A stretch of 64,000 nucleotides of DNA from Thamnaconus septentrionalis (taxonomy: Eukaryota > Chordata > Actinopteri > Tetraodontiformes > Monacanthidae). Made by a program: the position numbers and the translations under genes. The DNA lies in assembly GCA_009823395.1 (NCBI GenBank), contig CM020515.1, positions 15,421,489 to 15,485,488 on the forward strand, read 5' to 3'. Shown here in pieces: positions 44,938 to 56,519 of this stretch (its first letter is position 1; each line of letters begins with the position of its first letter). The notes beneath the pieces were generated by a model, which saw only the letters and a program-made list of their open reading frames with translations, did not search any database and was not told the origin of the DNA.

Positions 44938-47413
44938 TCACTCCCAGTTCAGCTGCAGCTCGTGCGAGTCCAGGAAGTCGGAGGAGAAGACGCCCACGGG
45001 CGACGACATGTCCAAAGAGGTGACGCCCTCTGCTGGCACGGACAGCGTCAGGTCCAGCCAGTCCATGTTGTCCTGTTGCAGGTTCAAGGCGGAGGGCAGC
45101 GTGTTGTCGTCGAAGTCCACCTCCATGGACGAGTGCAGCTCCTCCATCAGCTTCAGAGTCTGTGGCTCGGTGCGGCCGCCGGCCGTCGGGAGGGCCAGGG
45201 GGAGCTGGGCCACGTGCACCATGGGTGGGGGGCGGGACAGGACGGTGTTGACGGGGAGGGTGGTGACGCTGGCCGTGACCGGCAGGGGCTTCTCCTGGCA
45301 GGGAGGATCATGCCGCACGAAGGGGGAGATCTCTGAAACGGCAGCAGGACGCAGCGTGAGAAGAAGCCGGGCGCCACCTGGTGAGAGCTGCCCCTCCCCC
45401 ACCCTCACCACCCTACCCCCCCCCCCCCCTCCAGAGCTGCCCTGAACCCTGGCTCACCGCCGCTCTCGATCAGGACGTCGAACAGGTCGTCCATGTGCTG
45501 GCTGGCTGCGCTCGGCGCCTGCTGGCAAAGCAGAGGTGGAGGGAGACACAACTTTCAAATTGCTGGGAACGCACATCTCAGAAGAGCGGTCACGGACCAC
45601 AAACACCACTGCAATAGTTAAGAAAGCACCACAGCAGCTAGACTGAAAAAGGTCAACCTCTCTCAGCAGCACCTGACATCCTTCTACTGCTGTTCCATAG
45701 TGTGCTCACCTACGGCATCCTGACATGGTATGGCAGCAGACAGCAGACAGATCATAAAAACTGCACAGAACATCACCAACCAACAGCTACCTAGCCTAGT
45801 GTTTGCAGAAAACACAGACCATTCATAAAGACTCATCCCATCCTGCTATTCATCTGCTTCATACGTTACAGACCCATCAGAACTCGCACCACAAGAATTC
45901 ATGAACAATTTCTATGCCAGAGCTGTCACCATACTCAACTCTCACCTGAAAATAAACCACCAACATCAGTCAACTCCTGCACTGTACCCATGAAACGCAC
46001 TCTTTCTTTTGTGCAATGCAGTTATCCACTTTACCTCACACAGCGTTCAGTTTTAAAGGCAGTGAGTGAACGGTATGGTGAATGACTCCATGAATGTGAC
46101 GGGATGGATGGGATTGTAATATGTATATTTATTGTGACTTATTGTTTTTAGAGTATTTTTTACTGAGCCCAGCGTGTGAGTGCGTTGAATTTTGTTGTAT
46201 CTCCTGTGCAATTTCAATAAAAACAATTCAATTTAATTCAATTCAATTCAATTCAAAGACTGATTTTGTTTAAAGCGCGACAGGCTGCGTGAAATTATTC
46301 ACACCTGCTTCCTCACCTGAACAGCCGTCAGCATGCTGCGCTTCTGCTTCACTGCATCCTCGTAAGGGGGCGGGTCCCTCGACTTGGGCGCACAGTGCGC
46401 TGCCTTTTGCCGCAGCAGGAAAGCGGGTGGGCTAGGCCTGGCGGACTGCACATCACACAAAAGAGCAGCGCGGAGAAGTGATGTGAAAAACGGCGGCAGA
46501 GAGCAAGAAGAAGCAGACGAGCCGGCGGCATCATCTTCTACCTCAGCGGATTCTTGGGCTCCTGCAGGACGTCCACTCACCGGGAATGTGTTGAGTAAGC
46601 TCGCTGTTGCACTTTCCACTCTCCAGGTCTGCATAGGAGAAACAGGCAGCACAGCAAGGAGGGGCCGAGCGTTAACAAACGCAAAAATGCCATCAGAGGC
46701 ACGCACAAGCACGCGCGCACGCACACACACACTGATAGCTTTTGTTGTAGCAGCAAATCCTGGAAGCTGCGGGCGGCATCTAAATGGAGATTGATCTGCA
46801 CTTCCAGCTGTTTTTTTTTTTTAACAACGTTACTGGAGTTTAATTTCATTCAGAGCCTCTCCAACTCTTACAACTGCAGCCCAGCCCACAGCGGCGCAGT
46901 GGTTTCTGTTGCTAAATTTGGCAGAGGTCAGCCGGTGCACAACTGCCGGCGTCTCTCAACACTTGCTCCAGCGACACAACTTTCCATCCTTTCTGACACG
47001 TATACGGAAAGACTAGGACGATCTCTGTGTTTTTTCGTGCCTTAACTGACAATGAAGCGTCCTAATCGTCAAATGAAAGATCAGTCGGTGCAGTTCAGAA
47101 GATTTTTTTTTTATACTGTGCATTAGGTCCAACACAATCTGTATTTAATTTGCTGCTTATGTTACTCCAGTGCTAAACGCTTCACATTGTAGACGCCTTA
47201 GTGTGAGAAGTATTCAAAAATACAGTGTACTGTTACACATACTGAAGAACTGGGCTTGGAAAACAATAGAAACTTCACACCCTAAAATCAGACCATTGAC
47301 TGGTGATGGAGCAGAAGATGCATAATGACATTAGTGTGCTAGCAAATGCTAGTATCAACTAGCTCACTCCAGACTCCGCCTATTTGCTGCAATTTGCAGC
47401 TACCAGCAGCTAC

Positions 47414-47445
<32 letters not shown>

Positions 47446-50400
47446 TTAGAGTTGACAGTAGATGCATTTCCATTACAGTTTTTCCCAAAATAAAAGCGAT
47501 ATTCTAAAATTTCGACAAAATGCATTTTGCAATTTGCGGCCGTTAATTCTTGTCAAATCTCGTCCAAGAGATTTATGACAATTACGTTAAAATTATGTTA
47601 AAACCCTTTATCGATATCTGAGAGGTTTTCCAAGTTTAGGTATTTCCATTATCATGGAATGGAAACGCAATTAGTGTTTTCTCACCTTGGTCAGCGGCTG
47701 GATGCTGCGCGGCTGCTGTGATGCGACTGAGGCCTCTATTTTCTGTGACGTCTGAATGAGGGCCGGGGCTGTGACAGGAAGTGACCCTGCCAGGAGGATG
47801 CGAGCTCCGGCCTCCACTTCCTGGAGGTCGCTGCCGATGATGAACCGATTCGGAGGAGACAAGCAGCACCCGTCGTCGGCCTCCTCCTGCTTGACGGCTG
47901 CGGCCAGGCAGAGCGGAGTGGACGAGGCCGAGCACGACGACGGCGTGGCCGCCTTCTCCTCCTTGACCTGGAGCAGGCCGGGGTGGGGTGGGGAGTCGCC
48001 CTGCTGGCTCCTCTTCTCCACCTCCAGCTGCATCTTCAGCTCCTCCACCAGCCGCTGCTCCTGCTCCAGCTTCCTCATCAGCTCCTTGATCTGACGCTCC
48101 TTCTCGTACAGGCGCTTGTCCTTGTCGGAGTCTCTCTCCTCGGCAGGAGCCTCCTCCTGCCCCGGAGATGGCTGCGCAAGGTTCTCGCAGGCAGCTGGAG
48201 GAGCAGCGTCTGCAGGTTTGGACGGACTGTCCGCTGAGTGTCCGTCCTCCAAGGCCAGACTGGACACCTTGGAAGCCACGGGGGACACGGGCGGGCTGGA
48301 CTTTGTGTTTTCCGCCACCTTCTCAGCGGCTGTGTGGGTGCTGGAGTTCTCCTGGTACGCCTTCAGCCTCTCTATCAGATCAATCTTTGTCCCAGAAACG
48401 GGCAACGATCGGAGTTTTAGTTCCATTTTCAGCTCGGCCACCTGCCATAGGGGGAAAAAAAGTATAACACGTGTAAAATTCCTCTCAGAACGTAGAGCTA
48501 TCTCACTCCCGCAGCAGACGGGCGGTGCAGAAGGTGAGACGAAGGAGGCTGGAGGAGGAGGAGGAGGGAGTCGTGTCACCTTCATCTCGTCCAGATTAGG
48601 CGGTAAGTGATCCGGCCTGTGGCTCGTCTGCTGGCCCTGCTGGGGCTTCGCGGGGGCAGCAGGCGCAGCGTTTGCACTCAGGACGACGGTGGAACAGCTG
48701 GTTTGTACCTCGGTTGTTGCTCTTTTGTGTAACAAGACAGGAAGAAAAAAAAGGGGAGTGCAGATTAGACAGGAAATCTGCACCATTATCCATTTTTCAC
48801 TGCAGCTACTGTTCAGAACGAAAATAGTTCTTGGACAAACAGCAGCTGTTGGTGCCGCAGTCACTCTGCTCTCGGTTTCCAGGTGGAAACCGCAAAAATA
48901 AAATGTTACCGGTGGCCCCAGTGCAATCAATTACAGATCAGTATCATTCATCCTGGATTTCTGGCTTATTATTTACCACTGTGTTTAGAACTTCCAGCTA
49001 AAACTTTCTATTTAGCATTCTGCTAAAAACAATCTTTGTGTTCTGGATGTCACTATGCTGCAAAATTAATGTTTTCCCAACAGTCTTATCAGATGAGTGC
49101 AACGAATGCAGCGCAGCCTTCAAGGTCAGAGACTCTGGGTTGAGCTACTAAAGCAGCCGTACTTGACTGCAGGCGGCGGGACGGGCTGGTAGCCGAACTG
49201 CTGCTGCTGGCTTAGGATCTGGAGCTGCAGGAAGTGCTGCTGCTGCTGCAGGAGACGGGCGTACGTCGAGTCCATCGGCACCTCGTTGAGCTCCTGCTTC
49301 TGGTCGGGGGGGATGTACTGATGGTACTTCAACTTCTTCACCCGCGGTTTGGGCTCTTTGCTCCGTTTGCTGCGGTTTTTGTCGGCGGGCAGCTTGGTGA
49401 GGCTTTGCTGCAACCCCAAAAAAAAGGAGGAGGAGAAGAGGAAGAAAAAAGTCAAAAAGAGAGCATGTAAAAACCGCAGAGGGCCATCTGGAGGACATTT
49501 GATCTCCGAGACTGATCTCGATCCAGTTTATTGGGAAATTCAATTAGCGTCGCCAGCGTCGGCCGCTGCCAGACTCGGAAACCGACGCTGGATTTGCTTC
49601 AAAACAGCTTGAAGTGTGAAGGTGGAACGCCGATCTGACACGAGAAGGGGGTAACAGTTGAGCAAGGAAACAGGCGGTGGAAAGTTGACCCTCATTGTTC
49701 TGCCACTTGCTTTAACAGGATACGCATGAAGACTGCCTGGCGCAAGAGCAACGAGTTCCAAGGTACGAGGGCAGAAACACGAGGAAGTGCACACACTGTG
49801 CAATTTGTCGAGATCACTCCCTTCGATATTCTGGGGGAGGCATGGTTTATTTTATGCTCAGAGGATAACTGGATTATGACAAATACACAAAGTCCGTATG
49901 AGGAAGGCCGGCCTGTCATTTGACCCTAATTGAAGACAAACTGTAGCAGGCCCAGATTTAAGCCGGAGGATTTGCTAGATGACTTTTAAACCCTGTTGTT
50001 CTTTGAACTGTGTTTGACTTGGCTGAGTGCTGACATTCTGTTCAACCCGGCGAGAAAAAGAAGGAGGGGAGGAGAAAAAAGAACTGGTGTGACTTTCAGC
50101 GTGACAAAACGCAGACTGTGCGTCCGTTGCGATCACATCTCGCCTCGCGCCCATGACGGCAACGACAAACAAATGGGACCAGTAAATCAAAAATGCTCAG
50201 CAGCGGCTCAGCGGCACATTTTTAACAGACTCTTACAGACTGTTTTCCAGCGGCCCGTCCCAACACTCACTTTCACAAGAACCGAACCCAACGGCGTGAC
50301 GGCAGGGAGGACGGCGGTGGCCGGCTGAGGAAGCGATGCCTTGATGCTCACCTGCTCGACGGTGACGGAGTCTGTAGAGGGCTGAGGGCAGAAAACAAAC

Positions 50401-50763
50401 CAATACAACATTAAACAAACCAAAAAACACGATCAGTGGGTTTCAGCCACAATGCCCTTCAGTCAGCATTCCACAAGGGACAGAAAAACATCCCCGTAAC
50501 ATAAATATAAACAGGCGCCGGATGACAAACCCTGAGAAAATAAAATCACAAGGGCAAAAATATGCTACAAAATATGGAAAACCAAACCAAACACATTGTT
50601 TTTTTTCAAAACTTCTTGAATAGTTTATTGCGCAATGCTGCTCAGTTGGAAGATCTGAGAAAGATTTTATTTGAAGTAAGCCTTATGACTTGAGTCTTGA
50701 TGAGACAGCGTGTTTTATGACGTGGTAAGTCTGTACCTGCACCGCTGAGCTAATTTGAGGGCA

Positions 50764-50815
<52 letters not shown>

Positions 50816-52229
50816 GTGGCCTCGGGGCCTCCAGACTGGGCCGGGGAGGCCGGGGTGGAGCCGGGCGGTGACGGCTGACTGCCGGGCTGCTGCGGCGATG
50901 AGGCATCGTCCTCATCAAAGCTGTAAATATCTGGTGACTTGGAGTCGTTTGTCTTCTCACCTGCAGAGTCAAACACAATCAGAGCAGCTTAGCAGCATTT
51001 TCTTTTTCAACATCTCCGTCTTTAAAGGCTCAGGCTCTGCTGTCTGACTGTCTGATGATCTACCATGGGCAGCTTCTTTGACGGCCGGCTCCACGGCCAG
51101 GATGTTCTTCTCCACCAGCTCCATGGGTCCCGGTCGCTGGGCGATCTTCTCGTTGAGGTCGTCGGCCAGCCGGGCCCTCTTCAGCGCCATCTGCGTGGCC
51201 TGCAGCGAGGGCTGGGCCTGCGTCTCTGATAAACACACACACACACGGAAGAGATCGTCAGAGCCGGGCGAGCATCTGTTGGCTCGGCTGCCTCATCAGG
51301 GTGACTCACTGGCTGCTCAGCCACAGACCTCACAAACGCCTGACGCCGTACATCTGGCTCTGACTTGGTAGAAAACACAAACCGAGTGTGGCTGGATGAG
51401 CAAGAGGGCCTCGGGTCGGGCGGTGGGGGGGTAGGGAGGATGGGATAATGAGGAGGAGGAGGGGTTACCTTGCAGGATGTGCATACGGACCAGCTCGGAG
51501 CGCTCGGGTCTGCTGCAGAGCTTGTGCTTCAGGAAGCTGCCAGTCTGCCAAAAAACAAAAAGAAAACAAAGCAAATTTAGATTTCTTTTCATAGATTTAG
51601 GTGGATAAAATCATGGAGCTGCGGAGCGGAGAGGAGAGCTGGCGACTCACCCTGGCTCTCTCCAGGCTGCGAATCTTCTCATGAAAGGCAGCAGGTGTTT
51701 TCAGAGCTGGGAAAAGAGGAATTCATTCTTTTAATACTAATGAGGGTCAGTGAACTCACCAGAAATGAAAGACAAAAAAAATCCAGCATCTGCTTCTCCA
51801 GTTTCCTCCACTTTTCAGAGAGTGTTTAGTGAAACGCACAAGTCTGAAACCCCCACCCAACAACGTCTCTTTGTGACATCACAGAGGGCACGGACGCCTC
51901 TCCAAGGTTAGTGCCACGCGCGCATGACTTGCAGACGACGACTAAACACATTCTGCAAAACCAGAACTATAATTCACTCGTTCTCAAAGGACACAGCGGG
52001 AGAGCAGATTAAAGAGGCAGGACTTTCTCCCTCCAACGTCTACAGCAGGCCACTGAATCACAATGACTTCAGAATCTTGGATATCTTCGACAAAGATGTT
52101 GAGTTGATGCAACTATTGACTCAAAGGCTCAGTCCGTCGTTTCAGATGCGTGACATCAAACCAGAGGTCGTGGGGAGTGAAACAGGAAGTGCCAGCTTTC
52201 GTGACTCCAGCAGAGGGATGGTTCCCCAT

Positions 52230-52284
<55 letters not shown>

Positions 52285-53544
52285 TAATCCCTGACCAGTC
52301 ACCTCACCGCTGTGTGACGACCACCGTCTGGATGTGGCCTGTGAGTGGGCACTCTGACCAGTGTGTCACAGCGACAAAGAGAAGCCTTCCTGTGTGTCAC
52401 CTAAAGCCCATGAGGGTAACGCAGCGTCTGGGGACTGGAAGTGGAGCGGAGGTGGTGGCGGCCTGTTTGTTTGCAGGCCACGCTTGGCCAGCGGGACCGT
52501 TGAGCCCCTACCGAGGCTCAGCCGCTGAGTCATGTTTCTTTTTCTGCTAAAGAAAGGCCTGACGGCAGGAGAGCGCTCAGCGAGGAGGTGGAGGAGCTTT
52601 TATCCTCGAATGTTTCTTCTCCACCATCGATCAGATCGCGACCCTGTCAAGAGGTTTAGCTGCTGTTTAGTTCAGCGTGGCGCGGGACGAGCGGGTCTGC
52701 AGGACAGATGAGATCGGGGGGTGGGGCTGGATCTGGCGGTCCGTGTTTACATGAGTGCGCTTAATGTCTCCGTGAACAGGCGACGCTCCTGAAACCCATG
52801 TGTTGCTTTTTAAGGATCCGTACGCTCACCGCAATCGGGTGGTTTAATCGCTGAAGCGAATGTCTGCCACGTTGTCCAACAGCTCCATGAAGATGTTTTC
52901 GTTGCTCTAAGATCCGTCCTGACTTCCTGAGCCACATAAAAGTTTATCCCGGTTGCATTTTCCAAGGATAAACTCTTGTTTTTTCATGTGTTTGTGTCTG
53001 CAGGCAAAATCTTTTCATTTCAAAACTGCAGATTTGTGCATTTTTACGTACTTTGATGATTCAACGTGAAATTATATAAACCATGCGGTGTCCTCGAAAC
53101 TGAAGCCACAAGTCGTGAGCAACAGTCGGGTGCCCTTAATGACATCACAAAGGGAGTTTTTTTTGTTGTTGTTAGACAGCGTGGGGCCATTCGGAGCATC
53201 AAATCAAATCGCGGTGGTTCAAAGTTTGAGGAAAAGGCATCGATGCACGAGGGACAAAGCGAGCTCCAGAAATCTGTGCGCCGTCCGTGTGATGCAAAGA
53301 CTCACGTGGCATGATGCCTTGCTCCACTAGCTGCTCCCGCGTCCTCCTCTGCTGCAGACAGAGCTGGAGGACTGTGAGAGAGCAGAGACATAGAGGTCGG
53401 GGGGGGTTAAAACCAATCAGAGCCAGAAGTCCAACTGAGTCAACCCAAAACCATCTCTGGCGCAGAAGAAACTGCGAAACCGGCCGCACTTCAAATAAAA
53501 CAAAGTACTTATTATTTCTCAATCTACCCCCGGAGGGCTGACGG

Positions 53545-53599
<55 letters not shown>

Positions 53600-53915
53600 C
53601 ACCCACCACCCACCAACCCTTCCGTCACCACAGACATCCTGTTCACTTCCTCCGTGTCTTTTTCTTGTGCTTGTTTCTCCAGCGGCACCACAAGCTGGAC
53701 GGGAAGGGGGTGGACGAGGGGTTGGTGTCGCACTACAGAAAGGTGCAATTTGATTGGATGCGGAGCCTTCCAGTGAGAATCATTATGTCAGCATGGGACG
53801 GGGTATTGTAAGGAGTAGTCGAAGCACATTTGCGTGTTTGTGACGTCGGGGCTGCTGCCTCGGCTGGATAAGCAGACATCAGTGCTATAAAGACCTGGCT
53901 ATCTCGCTGCAGAAC

Positions 53916-53961
<46 letters not shown>

Positions 53962-54290
53962 AGCGCACTTTCGCAGCCTCCCATCAGTATAAGCCGTAGA
54001 GAGATCCCAGTTTAAACATTTACAAACAGGTGAGCGTGCGTGCAGAATAACATGGCTCCGTACAAAGGGAAACAGTTTAAAAAAGGAGAAGAGAGTTGAA
54101 GAACGAGGCGGCAGCATGAAGGAACGTGAGGGCTGTTTTTTTGTCATCACTGGAGCATTAAAAAAAACTGAACAAAAAAATACAACTACAAAAAAAAAAC
54201 AGTGATGCCGGGCTTTGCGAGAGCGACCCATGGTACTTTGGCTCTGGGGAAACAGCAACTCCCACACGTACACGCGCACACACGCACACC

Positions 54291-54348
<58 letters not shown>

Positions 54349-55186
54349 CAGAGGGAGACCTGCTCAATTCTCCCGGGACTGTTGCTGCTGCGTCTGAGCA
54401 GGCCTCTGTGACTCACTCCAGCAAAAATAAACTGGGCAGCTGTGAGAACAAGGCCTGGGAACCATGAATTTTTAGGGGGTAGTTAAGGGAGGGTGGGGCG
54501 GGGGGACCTACAGACCGTACGCAGAGGAGAGGGTCAGCGAGGGGGGGGGGGACGGACGGACGCTGGTGGGCTTCCAGTCCAGTGGTGGGCAACGCGAACG
54601 CAGAGTGACAGGCCAGGCAGCGAGGTGGAGCGGAGGGTGGGGGAGAAGGTGGAGGTTGGGAGGTGGTGGGGGAAGGAGGGGGGGCGGGTACGGCCGAGGG
54701 GTCCGGTCTCAGAAGAGAAGCCCCACAAAAGTGTGGAGCAGAGAACACAGTGTGCTGGACTCGCCTGCTGTGTTTCCTATTACAAAAGCCACAGCCTGAG
54801 ACAGATCCTATCAGAGGGGTGGTGGTAGTGGTGGTGGTGGTGGTGGTAGTCGGGGGTTTGTGCAAAAAAAAAAAAAAAAAAAAAAATGCCATTGCTTTGC
54901 TTCATATCGAACGCGACTCCTCTGCGAGGGGGAAGCAGAAGAAAAAAGCCGGCGGCGGCGGCGAGATTTATGAGAGTGCATATCGATAACAGCGGCAGCT
55001 GCCTCCCAGGGCTTTAATCTGGGCCTGAATATAGAGGGTACACCTCACACCCCCCCCGCCACCCCATCTCCACCACTCCGGGGGGTCCTCTTCAAACTCT
55101 GCGTCGTCTGCTGTTCCAGCTGAACCCTGCTTCACCTCAGCCTGATGCAAACTGGCTCGCCAGCGGAGCGTAAACAGACCTTGTTG

Positions 55187-55260
<74 letters not shown>

Positions 55261-56519
55261 CCTCCTCTGAAAATCCCTGCCCACTGATGTAATCTCTAAT
55301 CTCAGAGCACCGTTGTTCTCAGCAAATCATCCCTGGAGGTCTCCCTGCTGAACACCACTGTTTTTTTTCTTGTTATTTTGAAAAGCAGTTTGGTGCAGTT
55401 ACAGGTGACCTTTTGTCTGTTAAAATCCTGAATTTAACAACATGGACTGAGACCTGCTTTACCGGGTCTGCCAGCTTAATCCGAAAAAAAGAAAAGGCGT
55501 TCAGTTGAAGTGCTGTCAGCTGACGAGTTCATCTTGCTGGGGATGTTTTTATGCGGCATGAAAAAAGCGGCTCGTCACATGTGCCTAAAAAGTTTGCGAC
55601 ACTTCGTGGTTCACCCTACACGAGCAGCGAAAAACAAAAACAGAGGCAGACACAGGAAGTAAAAAGAGGAGGTGAAATTCTTCGCATTGTCGAAGGCAAT
55701 TTGGAGGAAAGTGATGAGAAAACAAACAAATCCTCCCAACATGAGTGGGCGTGTCCGCAAACTCTGTGTTGACAAACTGGTTTTGGATCTGGCCGTAGTT
55801 GCATTCAGTCACATCTTAGTGGTTATTAATGTATTGACACACAATTTAAATGAATTGCCTGAAATCCCATGTTTGACAGAGGTCTGGTCTGGTCTGGTCT
55901 GGGTGGCAGAATCTCCATGACTCACTGTTACGCACCTCCAGAATGAAAAGTCATCGAGTTTTGGAACTTTTACATGCATCATTATTCTTGTTGCTCTACA
56001 CTTTTTCACCTTTGAAAGCTGCGGTGCAGATGATGCCACATGCAAACTCAGTATCGCCAGCTCATTATAAAAATCACTTTGCACACGAGTCCCTGCCAAG
56101 TTAAAGCAGAGGAAGCATGACGTCACTTCAGCGGCGGCGTGCCAACAACAGCGATGATGGCCGGCTCCTCCGCACTGACTGACAGCTTCAGCGCAGAGGG
56201 GTTTGATTTATGAGTGTCCCAGACAACAGGCTCCCCTGCACCAGCGACGCTCGGCATGAATCACTCAGAGGAGCTTTAAAACTGTTGCTCTGTCATTTCC
56301 TGTTGGGGCTGCGTCACTGCTGCCGCTGCTGCTGACACAGCTGATAAAGATGAACAGGAGTAAACCCTGAAGCCCCCCCCCGATACCTCCAGATAGAGCG
56401 GATTTTCTATCAAGTTTGAATCAAAGCATGGAAAAAAGTATATTAAAAAATATTAAAAAGTCACCTGATTTGAATTGACCCCTGCAGAGGGAAGGGCTCT
56501 CCACGTCAAGGCAGGCCAT
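44938..56519 (-). CDS. mrtfb: Myocardin-related transcription factor, SRF coactivator (probably mrtfb)
   Basis: Fourteen exons (high to low): 56519-56465, 53371-53306, 51706-51651, 51544-51469, 51225-51064, 50960-50737, 50381-50271, 49407-49163, 48721-48580, 48441-47686, 46628-46581, 46445-46317, 45521-45458, 45332-44938. Phases close to 842 residues. Order of parts: actin-binding RPEL repeats (QQRRTREQLVEQGIMPP; SRPERSELVRMHIL; QRPGPMELVEKNIL), a poly-Ala run, the basic stretch KKLKYHQYIPPDQK, a Gln-rich region (LLQQQQHFLQLQILSQQQQ), the SAP domain (about 380-414, LPVSGTKIDLIERL), a leucine-zipper coiled coil (about 487-525), MDDLFDVLIESGG, and the acidic C-terminus WLDLTLS ... FSSDFLD. G-actin holds the RPEL domain; on release the protein enters the nucleus with SRF. 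Synteny, FLKHK and LQATQM favour MRTFB; the ending and SAP exon look partly MRTFA-like. It is shorter than human MRTFs. The 48-nt exon at 46628-46581 is the least certain. Confidence 0.9.
45561..46256 (+). mobile_element. 5'-truncated LINE (non-LTR retrotransposon) 3' end in an mrtfb intron
   Basis: The plus strand reads LGTHISEERSRTTNTTAIVKK near 45561, a typical C-terminal reverse-transcriptase segment of fish LINEs. Degenerate pieces of the same protein follow (for example the part reading YARAVTILN near 45914-45940). The end is an AATAAA-rich 3' tail and several AATTC units up to 46256. Stops and frameshifts make it dead. It is antisense to mrtfb, between the exons at 45521 and 46317. Confidence 0.8.
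50765..50814. repeat. Coding (GCA)n tract, poly-Ala in mrtfb
   Basis: A pure trinucleotide run inside the exon at 50960-50737. On the minus strand, in frame, it encodes about 17 alanines between GGPEAT and CPQISSAVQ. Confidence 0.92.
52230..52283. repeat. (CAG)n microsatellite in mrtfb intron
   Basis: About 18 pure CAG triplets on the plus strand, antisense to mrtfb, in the intron between 51707 and 53305. Confidence 0.95.
53007..53160. repeat. Dispersed repeat copy (related to 57060-57180)
   Basis: 'cttttcatttcaaaactgca' followed by 'tactttgatg' resembles 57065-57125 ('cttttcattttgcaaaaccg' ... 'cactttgatg'). Both then share a 'gtcctcgaaac/tgcttggaaac' and 'gaagccac' part. This copy ends in 'gtgcccttaatgacatcaca', a motif also found at other sites in the window. 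Family unknown; no coding capacity. Confidence 0.5.
53547..53595. repeat. (CA)n microsatellite in mrtfb intron 1
   Basis: About 24 CA units between the first and second mrtfb coding exons. Confidence 0.97.
53927..53960. repeat. (CA)n microsatellite in mrtfb intron 1
   Basis: About 17 CA units. Confidence 0.97.
54283..54350. repeat. (CA)n microsatellite in mrtfb intron 1
   Basis: About 30 CA units with a few CG interruptions at the ends. Confidence 0.97.
55190..55259. repeat. (GA)n polypurine tract in mrtfb intron 1
   Basis: About 34 uninterrupted GA units. Mirror-symmetric polypurine runs of this length can form triplex (H-DNA) in vitro. Confidence 0.96.

Noticed and set aside
51924..52550. 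208-codon plus-strand frame with a poly-Gln run inside an mrtfb intron
   Set aside because: It owes part of its length to the CAG tract, shows no recognisable domain, and lies antisense in an intron. No splice or promoter context supports it.
53199..54411. Frames rich in alternating Cys-Val or Thr-His
   Set aside because: Translations of (CA)n repeats. The one real coding piece here is the mrtfb exon 53371-53306.
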